Positions 1 through 11,971 of a stretch of DNA of 43,294 nt are shown piece by piece. A program made the translations under genes and the position numbers. Under the pieces are notes generated by a model. That model ran no database searches. It had not been told where the DNA came from and saw only the letters and a program-made list of their open reading frames with translations. The stretch is from NCBI GenBank assembly GCA_009801015.1, contig VHZZ01000034.1, positions 434,736-478,029 on the forward strand, read 5' to 3'. The first letter of the stretch is position 1, and each line of letters begins with the position of its first letter. The DNA is from Silene noctiflora. Lineage: Eukaryota; Streptophyta; Magnoliopsida; Caryophyllales; Caryophyllaceae.

Positions 1-534
1 AATACATTTAATCATTCTCGAGAATGATTAAACTGATTTCCGACTTTCAATTAACTCGTTCCTTCATTGACCCGTATCCGTATTCGTATCACCAAGTCGC
101 CAAGCCAAGCCAAGACCAAACCTATGGAGCTTAGACTTATTACTTACAATGATAATATCCTAAGTTAGAATCCAGTCACCCACTGACCAGGAAGACCATA
201 GTTCTAAATACTCGTCAGCATGACCAGCGTCACCCTTTTCCCTCCCGTCTTCATCTTCCAGAAACAGAAACACTAGAAAGAAATTTTTGAAAACAAACAA
301 AACCACTATTTCTTGAACTGTGACGTCGTCTATAATCTATATGTCCCAATTCCTCAATTACACAATGAAGAACACGACTTGTCAAATCATGGTAACACTG
401 TACAGGCCTCACTTCATTACGAAGCATGTAATAACAAGTACACACTTATATCAAACAGTAGAACAATGATCATTCAAGGCATGTAATAACAAATGAATGA
501 TTTAAGTTCCGAAATTAAGGTAAGTTTGACAATC
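1..534. other. 3' flank of the R3HCC1-like gene; no gene seen
   Basis: No coding region is supported here. The stretch lies downstream of the stop codon of the minus-strand gene ending at 535 and probably includes its 3' UTR. It opens with a 26-bp perfect palindrome at 7-32 centred on CTCGAG. Confidence 0.5.
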
Positions 535-3500
535 TTACTTTGTATCATCTGAACCCCACGCTTCATCCCTCAAATTTTGCCTGGTAACAATTCGATTCCT
601 TCTAGCATCTTCCTGACTTCTAAGCTCTTTGGAGCCAAAAGTAGAAGGCAACTTCACTCCCAACTCCTGGGCAATGAGCCTCTGCGCTGTTCGAGCAGAT
701 GTCTTGGGTCGTTGGCGAGGAGGATCCAAATCTAGAAGGACAGTAACCATATTCAGTGCAGCCATAAAATTAGTCACACTTGCAGTTACGTTATATGTGC
801 AGGAAGTTCATTTTCCAACTTATTCATGTACAACGACATACATGCATCTACTATTACCCCTTCTTTACATATACATCCATCATTAAATACACTTTGTTGG
901 TGACTTAAGTGAATCACAGGATTCATTTGAGTGTAATCGGGATTCGGTCAAAGTCGAGTGGAACTCGAATCTCCATAATGTGAGTTCAGGAGTGTGGAGC
1001 ACACGCTCATATACAAACAATTATCAAGTTTACAACTTAAACAAGTGAAAACAAAGGATTGACATTGATGCAATTTACGCCTAAGTGAATAAGTGGCTTT
1101 TATTCGGATTTTGGGTCGTGGTCCTGGCTCCGGTGGTCAACCGACGGCTGGTGTACCAACCGGAAGAGTATTTTGCTTTTGTAAATGCTTTTGCAATTTT
1201 ACTTGGCTATTTATGCTTGCTTTTCCAACTTGTTTATCCCTCTTGCTTCGGCGTGGACGGTGTCCATGATGGGCTAACGGCCGACTAAGCGACCCTGAGG
1301 CTCTGTTCGTGTACTTTGTTATTTTGTTGAGCGATTTAGGTTGGATGATGTCGGTTTATGTTAAAAACTGTCAATATTAGTCCGAAAAGGGGCCATCGGA
1401 CCATCCGTTTTGGATATGCCTAAGGGTGTGTTTGGATAGCAAAAGTGGAGGGAAAAGAAGGGGAGGGGGAAGGAGGGAAGGGAAAGGGAGAGAAGGGAAG
1501 GGGAGGGGGAATGAAGTGTGGGTGTTTGGATACAATTTCCCTCCAAATCTTGCCTATTGTGGAGAGATTTTGTTTAGGCTTGGAGGAGGGAAATTGGATC
1601 CCTCCAAATCTCTCCCCCTCCATTTCCCTCCATCCACATTTGATATCCAAACAAGGGATTTTAAATCCCCTACTCTCCCTCCCTTTCTTNTCCCTCCAAA
1701 TCAATCAATCCAAACACACCCTAAGAGTGCATGGATGTACATATAAACTATATGCCACTTATTGCCACATGAACAAACTAAGAGAAATCTGGAACTTTGT
1801 CTGACTTTAAAAAACAAACATCACACAAAACTCCAATTGCAGTCTCTTGCTTTATTTGTCTAGAACGAGAACGAACCGTTGGTCTTATCCTCCGATACAT
1901 TTAGTGATACCCGAAACAAATGTAAAGGTCGAAGTACTCTTCAAGGCAAACATGTCTAGCGTGATTCTATCTTTATTCAAATCAATATTTGCCTTTGGTA
2001 TTACAACGGGTTGCCAACAACAAAATTCCTCCAACATATTTTTCAAATTTCTTAATAGACTTGGGATAATAATCAGTATGAGTTGTGGAAAACGATTGTG
2101 GCTTGTGACCCGTGGGGATATAAATTAGGTGTATTGAGATATTCCCAAAATATACATATTCCCAAAAGAAGCTAACAAAAAGAAACGATACCTTTCATTG
2201 AAATAGAGTTAAAGTCCTCTTCTTCCATCACACGTACCGAAAATGAGCAATGAACACTATCAAGGGCTTCACGAGCTGCATATTGATGATCATCGAGAAA
2301 CCCATATAAGTTTGCATGTTTGTTATGCTAACTTTATAACAATCAACTAGGCAAAAGAATTCAACTCGCATAGTTTTTGTCGTTAACATGTACAAAAATT
2401 TGAAAAAAAAAACAACTTCCTTCGTTAATCATTGGGATAGCTTTGCAACACGTTTAAATAAAAGCCATTTATATGTCTCTGATTCACTCTTACAAGAAGA
2501 CTTTATAAAGATAATTTATAAGGTCTCACTCTATCATCATCAGAGCATTTTAACAGTGACGGATTATTGACCAACAACATATCCCAGATTAGCTACCATT
2601 TTTGTATAAGAAATTTGTAAAGTATAGAACAGAGGCAAATGATGATTTAGCTTTCCCGCTGTGTGATTTTTCCTCGTGCGAGGGATGTGTGCATAGGCTA
2701 TGGTGTACCATACACATACTTATACTTAATGCTGATTCCAGGATGAATAAAACGGACTGATGAATTCTATTCAACAAAGACATAGACTACAAGCCTGATT
2801 AACTGTAAAATGTCAAGAAAAGAGGATTGATGGCATAAAAATATGTATAAAGCCTTATCAAATGCCAAAGTCAAGCGTTACATACCAATTGATGGAGTTG
2901 GAAACACAGCCAATGCAAGTGTATCATTAACCCAACGAATGGCAAAGCCACGATCCCTATAGTCTTTATAAAACTTCTCTAAATCTGTCGTTGTAGTTCT
3001 TGGGTCAAATCCATCCAAGACAAGGACATGACGTGTACCATGTGTTGCTGATACAAAAAAAGGTATCAAGAAATTCAGCAAATTATGGAAGAGTGCATTA
3101 ACTCGCCAAAAAATTCAAGAAATATATGACCAATGGGCTTTTTAGAAAGAAATGCAAATGCCCAAAATATGCCTTATTAAGATATAGCTGCTTAACCCCA
3201 TTCACACGGCTGGATTGGAATTTCTATTTATTTCAAAGCCAGAACTTTTTATTCCATATTAGGCAGAGAAAGAAACATAGTAGTATAGATTTTAAGACAT
3301 GCAGGATAATTGATTGGCAGAGAAATGAGAAAGCGATGTTTCACCAAATGTTTCTAGTATTTAGATTATTCAATCCCTGCACAAAGGAAAGACTCGTGCT
3401 TGTGTTTTCGTATATATAGGCATGAATTTCCTGTTACAGCCTACAGGTGAGAAATGAGCAACAGCATAGATAGAGTTTGACATGTAGGGTCCATAAATGG

Positions 3501-5627
3501 TTAACTAATTAAAGGAGTCTATCTATTATAGTAATATGGGTAGATTTTTTACTCAGGCTTTCACCTACCTAGCTGAATGCAAATCCACAATCACAAGATA
3601 AATGCCATTCAAGAACGACAAGGAGCAGAGAAAAATGTCACAGCTGATTCATTCATGGATAACAAGGCAAACAACAACAACAACAACAACAACAAAAAAA
3701 AATAAAAAAATTGATGTTCGTCACACTGGATAGGATCGTCGCTTTTAAAAGGATAGACTCCAACATATGAAAGCAGCATAAATAAAATAAGATAAATAAG
3801 TGCTAGAGGATTAGTAACGCTCACAATTTTTTGTTTCAGGAGCTTTTTCTGGGATTTCATGACCAGCCTCATTTGGTGATTCATAACCACCACAATCATC
3901 AGCTTGCTGATCACTATACAGTCCCTGTTTTCTATAAGTGAAGGTTCCCCGACCACGCCTTTTTGGAACCTTCGGCTTTGTGTCGTCACTCAATGAAAGT
4001 TTAGATACATCAGGTTCAAGTGGAATCCTTGGAGAAACAGATAGCAATTCATCTGGAGCACGATCCACCATTGCTTCCCAATCTGTCCTACATGAAAACA
4101 ACATGATCTCACCGAATCCACAAAACATGGGTGTTTCAATGCTCACAAGTCACAACAAAATTAAGCAAAGTGATCATCCGAGTTAAGGGTAGTTGATATT
4201 GTTATAGGGGTATAGAACCCAACAAAAAGAAAAGAAACAAGGAAAATGATGCTAGTGACAGGGAGATAAAAGGGTCGTGACAGGTGAGGGGGTAGTGACA
4301 GCACTATTACTCCTATACGCTACCACTACTACCATTAGGCATTTAGGGGGTATTTGGTTAAGTGTTTTGGAATGAATTGTAACGGAGTCAGATACTTGAT
4401 AAATTTTAACTCCATTCCAATCCCTAGAATCCCATACCCTGCACTCCCCCCAAGCTCCCAACTCCGTCGCCCCTTAGAGAGAGAGATAAGCAAGACACAC
4501 AAGTTTAGAGAGGCTGGGATTCCAATTCCATAATCCATACCCTTATGGAATAACATTCTATCCATTCCATTCCACTTTTTGACCTCCTTTGTTATTTTTC
4601 TCGTAATACCATAATAGTTACCCTAAATCCAAGCACACTTTAAAATGTAATACACCATTATAAACATAATATGCCTGCTCAGTCCGAACTTCCCATAAAC
4701 TCAACCAAAACGACAACAGAATACTTCAACAAACTAACACGTGTTATTTCAGTTGGTCTCTCTCAAGATGGCCATATCCGTTAAAACAGGTCAAATACTT
4801 CTCTGGGCATTCATATTTTTGTCTCATCCATCTATTTGATTCGTTTCATTGTTTATGACGGATATTTGCAATGTTAATTCTAGCATCCATCTATTTGATT
4901 CGTTTCATTGTTTATGACGGATATTTGCAATGTTAATTCTAGGGCACACAAATTATCCCTGATCATAATTAGCTAGTCTTCTCAAAACAGCAAATTTAAA
5001 CCACTAACAAAAATTCCACCACAAAGGCAAACATACCATCATCCGAAGATTCGACAGGAGCTACATTGCTTATCGACGATTCCGCGACGAACTCAGCCTT
5101 ATCTGGAAATAAAACACACAAACACCCGTCATAGGGCATACATTTACAAATACCCGTCATAAACGATATAAAAGGTAAACAAATGATTGAGACGGAGGAA
5201 TGTACGACTATACGAAAACAGCATTACCACTCTCATCATCTCTGGTTGAACTCGAACCACCACATCGAGAAATATCACTGAAATCCCAAAAAAAATTGAG
5301 TAAAAAAACACAAAAAAACGTTGAAAATAAAAGAATTAACGAAATTAAAGTGACATACTCAGATGATTGATATCGAAGTTGAATGGATTGAGCTTGAGAA
5401 GAAAGTTGATCAGATTTGAGAGAGAAACCAATTGAAGAGTAAAGTTTGGATAATTGAAGAAGTGCAGAAACTAATTGAGATTGTGAATTTGGGGAATTTA
5501 GGGTTTGGAGTTCAGAAATTAGGGTTTCGAGGAAAGAAATTGCAGAATTAGTGTCGCCGGAATCGAGTAAATCTTCTACTTTTTCGCTCCAGTTGGTGTT
5601 CTTCGGTTCTGCTTCTTTCGACGCCAT
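535..5627 (-). CDS. R3HCC1/R3HCC1L-like protein with RRM-like C-terminal domain (7 exons)
   Basis: Exons on the minus strand, joined by eye: 5627-5359, 5277-5228, 5102-5037, 4082-3819, 3047-2886, 2275-2192, 731-535. All introns are GT-AG, every join keeps phase, and the CDS is 1092 nt (363 aa). Residues 1-90 are helical and polar (starts MASKEAEPKNTNWSEKVEDL). The middle is acidic and serine-rich, then comes a basic patch KVPKRRGRG. Residues about 217-299 form an RRM-like domain (HVLVLDGFDPRTTTTDLEKF, then FAIRWVNDTLALAVF). The tail has the family block DLDPPRQRPKTSARTAQRLI and ends EAWGSDDTK. The family resembles animal R3HCC1L, often annotated in plants only as a coiled-coil protein. The RRM-like fold suggests RNA or protein binding, but the function is not established. 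Introns 3 and 6 carry MITEs. Exon 4 uses an ACAG acceptor at 4083 rather than the TAG five bases upstream, because only that choice keeps the frame. Confidence 0.85.
1424..1721. mobile_element. Tourist-like (PIF/Harbinger) MITE in intron 6 of the R3HCC1-like gene
   Basis: Perfect 14-bp terminal inverted repeats GGGTGTGTTTGGAT / ATCCAAACACACCC are flanked by TAA on both sides (1421-1423, 1722-1724), the 3-bp target duplication of PIF/Harbinger elements. The left half is almost pure purine (GGGAGGGAAGG) and the right half its pyrimidine complement, so the element can fold back. The TIR-like motif recurs inside at about 1524-1535 and 1642-1653. One N at 1690. Confidence 0.85.
3669..3694. repeat. 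(AAC)n microsatellite
   Basis: About eight AAC units followed by an A-rich run, in intron 4 of the R3HCC1-like gene. Confidence 0.85.
4346..4642. mobile_element. Possible degenerate MITE in intron 3 of the R3HCC1-like gene
   Basis: The left end GGGGGTATTTGGTTAAG resembles the reverse complement of the right end (AAATCCAAGCACAC). Internally, GGAATGGA-type and TCCATTCC-type runs are complementary. Ends and target duplication are not sharp. Confidence 0.4.
4825..4942. repeat. Exact tandem duplication, 2 x 59 bp
   Basis: Positions 4825-4883 and 4884-4942 read as identical copies beginning CATCCATCTATTTGATTCG and ending TTAATTCTAG. The repeat lies in intron 3 of the R3HCC1-like gene. The identity points to a recent event or an assembly artefact. 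Confidence 0.9.
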
Positions 5628-5693
5628 TTTTTCTGATTTGTTGCTGTAAATCTGGAATAATGGTAGTAGAAGAATTGATTTAACGAAATGAAA

Positions 5694-5734
5694 TGGGCCG
5701 AAAAATGATGGGCTGGTTATTTCATATATGGGCT
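5694..5734 (-). promoter_or_regulatory. Three Site II-like (TGGGCY) elements upstream of the R3HCC1-like gene
   Basis: TGGGCC at 5694-5699 and TGGGCT at 5709-5714 and 5729-5734 lie 67-107 bp upstream of the ATG at 5627. TGGGCY boxes are typical TCP-factor sites of plant housekeeping genes. The motif is seen directly; function is inferred. Confidence 0.45.
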
Positions 5735-6475
5735 TGGCATGGTATCAAACTACAAAATCCATCGGGAAAAAGGAACATACATCGGATGAGTTTGGCTTGG
5801 AAGAAGCTCGTGCTTGAATCGAGTTTGTTTTGTCATTATATTTTCTTTTCATTTACTCACTCTTACAATACTTAAAAAAGTTACTATTATTACTCTGTGG
5901 AATATAATTATAAATAGCAAAATAGGATATAATATAAAATTAGTACAATTTTAAAAATATTAAAATTATTCTATATAAAACTAACAACAAGCGAAACGAT
6001 TTTTTGATCCAAGCTTTGTTGAATTTGGGTTCGACTCTGATTTGGATGGATTTGATTCAAGGTTGTTTGACTATTTGTCCCTTTTGAATTTGAGGACTCG
6101 AGCTGACACTAACCATCTACGACCCTAGACTCAACCAAAACTTGAACAACTAAAAATTTGGCCCAAATACGAATAGACCCAGTGTACCGCAATTAGGCCT
6201 CAATGTTTCTTACCACGTAGTGATCATTACTTTCAAATAACTCGATAATAGCATACGCATCATATAATTCTTGGACCCTAAATAACCAGACGTCCAGACC
6301 CACGCTATAGAAGTGAAAGTTTGCAAATATTTGTCGTGCATGCTCGTGCTAAACTCATAAATTTTGAAAGTTAGAGAGGCCGAAGTATTTGTATTATTGA
6401 TTGTCTTTCGGCCCATTAATACGCTAAGATCGTACTAGATAATAATAGTTCGTCATGGTGGTGGTGGATGTAATG

Positions 6476-6567
6476 GACATCAAGTTTATTCTGAAAATAG
6501 AATAGGACAAAGATTGACTGAGACACCTAAAATAGAATAGGACAACAAATAATCGAGACAAAGGGAG
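6476..6567 (-). mobile_element. Stowaway-like MITE fragment
   Basis: In reverse it reads CTCCCT-TGTC, then GTCCTATTCTATTTTAGG and GTCTCAGTCAA, the same order as the copies at 28393 and 32406. It ends at a TA (6568-6569). The other end is truncated. Confidence 0.6.
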
Positions 6568-6679
6568 TATTAACAAGTGAGCACTTCCTTTTCTTTCTAA
6601 TTTTATTTGATAGGTGCTTGTTCATTTAAAATGTAATGTCAAGTAATTTACTATCCAAAAAAGGAGATGACATCGTCAA

Positions 6680-7340
6680 CATAGTATCGAGTCTTAGTAT
6701 CACTTTTTCACATTTAAAAATATGATAGCCATTTAAATAATTGGTTTTACATTAAATATGTGAGAGGTTCGTACATACTTCACAGAGTCTCGATACCACC
6801 CAATAACGCCCTATCATTATCTTTTTCCTCCTCATCAATCTCTCCCTTAATCAATTGACAGAACCTTATGTTTCATCATTAACTGTTAATCAATGTGCCC
6901 GTTTTTTTTTTTTTTCCCTCTCTAGATTGTACAAAAATCTATCGAGTACCACAAAATATAGCGTATATGTCAATATACAAGGGTATCTTTGTCAAGAAGT
7001 AATTTTGAGGTCTTTAAAATCATATAATGAATAAATTATATTATATTTGTGATCCTTTTAATGGTGTTTACTCTCATTTCAAGTGTCATCCTGTTTAACT
7101 ACCTATCCTGGAAATTAGATAGAATCATCAGATAGTATTGAGTCTCAACACAACTATTTCACATTCAAAATATAATAACCATTAAGATAATCGATCTTAC
7201 AAACAGAGTACAATATGTAAAAGGGTGTTATAGACTTTACAATCTCGACATCACGATATGACGCCCTATCGTTATCCATCTTCCCTTAAACAATGGAACC
7301 TTAGATTTCATTATGATTAACTGTTAATTATAGTACAATG
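6680..7340. repeat. Diverged direct repeat, about 210 bp x 2
   Basis: 6680-6897 and 7130-7340 share an ordered set of blocks: GTATCGAGTCT / GTATTGAGTCT, TTTCACATT, ATAACCATT, ACGCCCTATC, TTATC-AT-TT, and ATTAACTGTTAAT. Origin unknown; an old segmental or element duplication. Confidence 0.6.
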
Positions 7341-7785
7341 TAATTGAGCAGATGGCAAATGGCAATATTGACCAAAATAGTATATAATATACAAGCTTTA
7401 GCCTTAGATACTCGGCATTTAACAAAAAGGGTAAAGTTTATTTTACAATAATCACCAAATGTGTTAGTGGATTATCCAAGGATTAAATTTTGTTATTATA
7501 TGCATTGTACAATATATATAGTTAATCACATTTTAAATGGAAAAAGAAATTAGACATATTATATTATAATTCAGGTGTTAAATAATATGACGATTACTTA
7601 AATTAATCTATATATATCAATCAAAAATGTAACTAATATAAAGTGAAGAGGCCATACTAGGAAAACTTAATTGGACAAGAAATTTGACTCAAGTCTCCAA
7701 GACTAAATTAGTGCTTACCTTAATTTGTTTTAGATGGCATCACTTGCTCTATTTTATCCTTTTAATTTAAGTTATATTATATTAA

Positions 7786-8234
7786 CTAGTTTTAGACCCG
7801 TGCATAATAATGCACGGGTTATTTTTAAAACATTATAGTGATTTTTTTTTTCAATTTTAAATATTTTTGTTTTTATCAATATAAGTATCTGTTATGTACT
7901 ACTATGGTAATTTTTTCGATGTTAAAAAAAATCACCATAATGATTTAATCAGTATAATTATTATGGTGTTTTTTTTCAATTTTAAAAATTTTCGTTTCAA
8001 GAATTTTTTTTTGCGAGATCTCTTAGACCTATATTTGTTATGTTGGATAATTCCTTAATAATTAAGTTCACTTAGTTAATGATCCACTAAATATTAGTGA
8101 AGTAAGAAATTAATTGATCAAAATTTATGTGAGTGATGGTATAAGTAGTGGTGGGGTCAAAAAAACTCTTTATCTCCTTAATTTACGCAGCCAATCAGAA
8201 GTCTTAAAAAGACTCGGCTTCTATATAATGTAGA
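7786..8234 (-). mobile_element. Non-autonomous Helitron
   Basis: On the minus strand the element starts TCTACATTATATAGAAG after an A (8235). It ends with a hairpin of arms CCCGTGCAT / ATGCACGGG (7797-7818) followed by CTAG at 7789-7786 and then T when read on the minus strand. A 5' TC, 3' hairpin and CTRR insertion between A and T are the Helitron signature. No helicase coding is present. Confidence 0.75.
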
Positions 8235-9879
8235 TTATATTAATTTTTCCTTAATTACACTTTAATATTTCCTTAATCATAGTTTAGTTTGTTAAATTTC
8301 TAGGTTATTGCTGGAATTTTAGTTACACGATCTTCTTATCATTCAAAGATTTTCTTATTATTCTATAATTCTTCCGTTATTATTGGTATAATTTCTGATC
8401 TCCCTGTTATTATTTCATTAGTCTTTGCATAACGCCAATTTCACTAGCTAGAGGAGGGGACATGATACTAAGGCGTGTTTCTGTTTAAAAAATGTTATTC
8501 AAAATATAATGGAATGCGGGGAACTGCCACTGCCATAATCAAAAAGAAAAACAACAAGGGTAATCTTCTTGGAAGACCGATTGATCACAGTGAGGAATCT
8601 CTACTGTCCTAGACTCTGCCCATGTTATAACCTCTAGCGATGAAGACATTAACGACATATGGGCCGATGAATACCTAGAGGGAGTAAAAAGACAATCTTA
8701 TCACCTCACCTTGAATGAACAAATGATAGAATAAGCACACCGCGGGAACCTCACGACAACTTGTTTATTCCGTCTCAAAATATGAGGTCCCTATGGGTGA
8801 AGTTATGCATGAGAAAGATCAACCGCTTGTCCTGGTCTCCCCTCAAACCATTATCAAAATGTTCTCTCAAATACAAATAGCATCGGAAGATATGGTAATC
8901 TAAATGTACAACCTAGAGGATAAGAAAAGAGTCCAATATCTAAACAAAGAAAATTAAACAAGCTTTTCGCTTGTCGATCATTTAAAAGAAGCATCAACCG
9001 ATGAAATTTTTGTCTTTGGTTCTAAATATCTAACATCCAGGACACCTTGGCGTTAAAATTGGCAAAGGCAATCTCTAGGGCCTTCCCTAAAAAAGTTTGA
9101 ATGTCCTTAAAGGCCGTTCACCAAACTAGGCATGCCTTAGGAAATTATGCATTTGCTTTAGACAAACAATCCACGGTTATGCGGTTAAGTCATCAATTGA
9201 AACATGTCATTTAAAACATAATCGGCAGTCGTATCCTTATCTAAGCCGGATAACAAAATTGAACGTCCTTAAAGGACATTCACATTAACTAATCTTGGCA
9301 CAACCTATGTCGCAGCTCTTCAAAAGCTCACGATTGAAGGGAAGCTACAACCAATCGGGGCCACTTCATAAATCATGTACCTCATACTAATCGTAAACGT
9401 ATTAGAAAAAAATCCTTGGATGGGCAAGTCCTACGTCAAAGCCTTGGTTTGAACGCAGAACACAAACATGTTTAGACCTAGGCATAAGCCATTTTTCATG
9501 ACATAAATTTATGTAGATACCTCAATTCTGCACCTCCCGCCAAACACCCAGTGATGATTGGGCCACATGTTAAATATACGGAGCGATTTTATGACATTTC
9601 GTAAGTTCGTCGACTAGTGGAAAGCTCAAACTGTCGTGGCAACCCCTTAGTCGTCATCTACGTGAAGATACGGTCATTTTTGCAATAATTAGACTACATT
9701 TGGATTCCGGGTAAAAAACCGTCTTCATTTTCTAAAGCCGCCTTAAAATAAAGTCGGAATATTCTAGAGATTTATTCCTAAATATTATTTTTAAGTGTTT
9801 AAATCTCCAAAATATCTTCTTTTGCCGAATCAGGAAGCCTACATCTTCCCTAATTCCTAAATAAAGCGCGGTAATCTTT
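8235..9879. other. Intergenic, decayed retroelement-like sequence
   Basis: More G+C-rich than its surroundings, with short open stretches that read as degraded protein but carry many stops. A motif CCTTAAAGG-C-TTCAC occurs twice (near 9110 and 9262). No domain could be identified, so the retroelement call is a guess from texture and from the neighbouring region. Confidence 0.35.
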
Positions 9880-11340
9880 CTTGCTGGGGAGGAAAGGCCT
9901 CAAGAGAGGACGCACTAGGTCCTGCGCCTCTTGGAAAGGTCGCAGTGCTTGTTGCGCCTTTGACACAGGCTATCGCTCACCTATGCAAAGATAAATTACT
10001 CTAAATACAAGTGAATGTAGTAATAGGGGTCGAACCACAGAGAGAAATGGATCTACCTTGTAAATTGCTATGGATTGGTTTTATCAAGGTCGAGTTACTT
10101 TTTTTTTTTTTGAGATGATGATAAAAAAATTATAAAAAAGATGTAAACAATATAAATGAAAGAAGTCTAGGGAGTCGGGTCACACATGCATAGATAAAAG
10201 GGTCATGCTAGATTAGAAATGCATAACAAAAGATAAATGCCTAGGCCTAGAGACAACCACCTCTCGATATTATTGTCAAGCCTTATATCGGGTACTAACG
10301 AACTCTCGCTATGGTTAGGTCAATCAACTACAAAATGTTTAGTTTAATACAAATCCGTGCCTCTCGACTAATAGATTGTATTAACAGATTTAATCTAAGA
10401 TAGTGATCAATTACCAAAGATTAACAAATAAATAGCAAACATATGTAGCGACAATTATGCAATGATAAAACATACTATTATAACATGATTTAAGTAACTA
10501 ATGCAAGGGTCCACTTATTCCCTAGACAAAACTAAACTACTCACTCATGATGTAAATAACATAAACTAAATATTAAATGAATTGCATAAACATAATGAAA
10601 TGATTATAATATTTAAAAAGGAAATAATGCAATGTAAATATGAAATAAACTAAATTATATGAATGAAATGATAAACTAATGTTGTAATGCTAATGATGAT
10701 AAAAAAATGTAAATTGCATGAGAATATAATTACATAGATTGCTAAAATTAATGTAGGAATCTAACAACTAAATAATAACTAAATATCAATATAAAAATGA
10801 AGAAACTAAACAAACAAACTAATGTGAATAACTAAATGGAAATACTAGAAGGAAATGAATTACCGAAATGAATTGCAAATGAAGAACAAAGAATTTGAAC
10901 TTGAATTGTAATTAGAACTTAAAGATTGAATACAAATGTAAACTATTCTAATTCTTGAAAATGCTAAAGAACTATGAGAAATACAAGAGNAAAAAAAAAA
11001 AGGTTGGTTTGTATTGATATTTATAAAACTCGTTGGTTACCCGGTTAGAATGAATTGAATTTTGTTAAAGTTTGAGCTAGTTCTACTTTTTCGGCTCGAC
11101 AACAAATGTCGAACGACCTATTAGCATAGCGGTGTTCTTTTCGGTCGAAAGGATCTGAATTATTGAAATGAATAATATAACTGAGCTAAACTAAAGGATT
11201 TGAAGTAAGAATTAATTTGAATAGAGTTAATTAAAGAGACTTGCTTTAATTTAACTGAACTGAATGAATTAAATAATGAGCTAAGTAAAGATAAACTAAA
11301 TTAAAATGATCGAGCTGACATTAAAAAAACCGTATTTTAT
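9880..11340. mobile_element. Putative non-coding LTR-retrotransposon remnant
   Basis: The stretch starts with GCGCC-rich motifs, contains GGGGTCGAACCACAGAGAG near 10027, then over 1 kb of A-rich non-coding sequence with a CACTTATTCCC block near 10510. I associate this layout with internal non-coding parts of large plant LTR elements. No LTR pair or primer-binding site was identified. One N at 10990. Confidence 0.35.
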
Positions 11341-11849
11341 TTTCTTTAATAACGAGAGGACCAACCACAACTATCTTTAAACCGCACTAAATAAACCCTG
11401 AATATACATAATAACCTGCAAATCACGTACGCTTCTTTATTAATTTGTTCTTGGCATGCATAGTGACAAACACGGTTTCCACTAAGAAACAAGAGTCAAG
11501 ACGATAAGTGGACATATGAACGTGCACTTATTTGTACATTATTATAACAATTTAGGCTACTTTTTTAGGTTTTTACAATTGTATAATGCAATTTGGCATA
11601 TCTAATCACTTCAAAATTTTGTTCCCGAAACTACGGTAGGGTTAGCAGGGACGCTCGTTCCGATAATACGATAGAAATTTTGAAATTTTTACGTAGAATT
11701 TTTGAATTTTTTCAAATTTACCTTATACAATAACCTGTTCATCCTCGTTAAAATTTTCCGTCCCATTAAATTAAAATCCTAACTCCGTTAGACCGTCACT
11801 GATTTCATATAATAGTATATATATACGTATAAAAATACATTTCATGTCC

Positions 11850-11857
11850 TATAAATA
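11850..11857 (+). promoter_or_regulatory. TATA box of the ALMT gene
   Basis: TATAAATA lies 115 bp upstream of the ATG at 11972, in a sensible place for a transcript start near 11885. Seen in sequence; use is inferred. Confidence 0.6.
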
Positions 11858-11971
11858 AGCCATAATGCGGACCACCATAAGAATCCTCACACCTTTCTCA
11901 ATCACCTTAGTGCTTCTGTTGGTAACACCATTGTATGTTCTCAAAAAACTGGCATAAACCAACAAAAAACC

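Larger units (their letters stand above)
5740..7785. other. Intergenic A+T-rich DNA with repeat fragments
   Basis: No coding sequence is supported. It contains a reversed Stowaway fragment at 6476-6567 and two diverged copies of a roughly 210-bp sequence at about 6680-6897 and 7130-7340. The rest is unassigned. Confidence 0.5.

Noticed and set aside
629..886. Plus-strand open frame of 85 aa
   Set aside because: Its first part is antisense to the last exon of the R3HCC1-like gene, whose conserved DLDPPRQRPKTSARTAQ block explains the open frame.
1085..1288. 67-aa plus frame with hydrophobic stretch
   Set aside because: It lies in intron 6 of the R3HCC1-like gene and lacks an ATG in good context or any known motif.
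1361..1804. Several overlapping frames of 61-119 aa on both strands
   Set aside because: All are low-complexity readings of the purine/pyrimidine Tourist MITE.
3609..3989. Minus-strand 126-aa frame with a poly-Leu run
   Set aside because: It is a shifted frame of exon 4 running into the intronic (AAC)n repeat.
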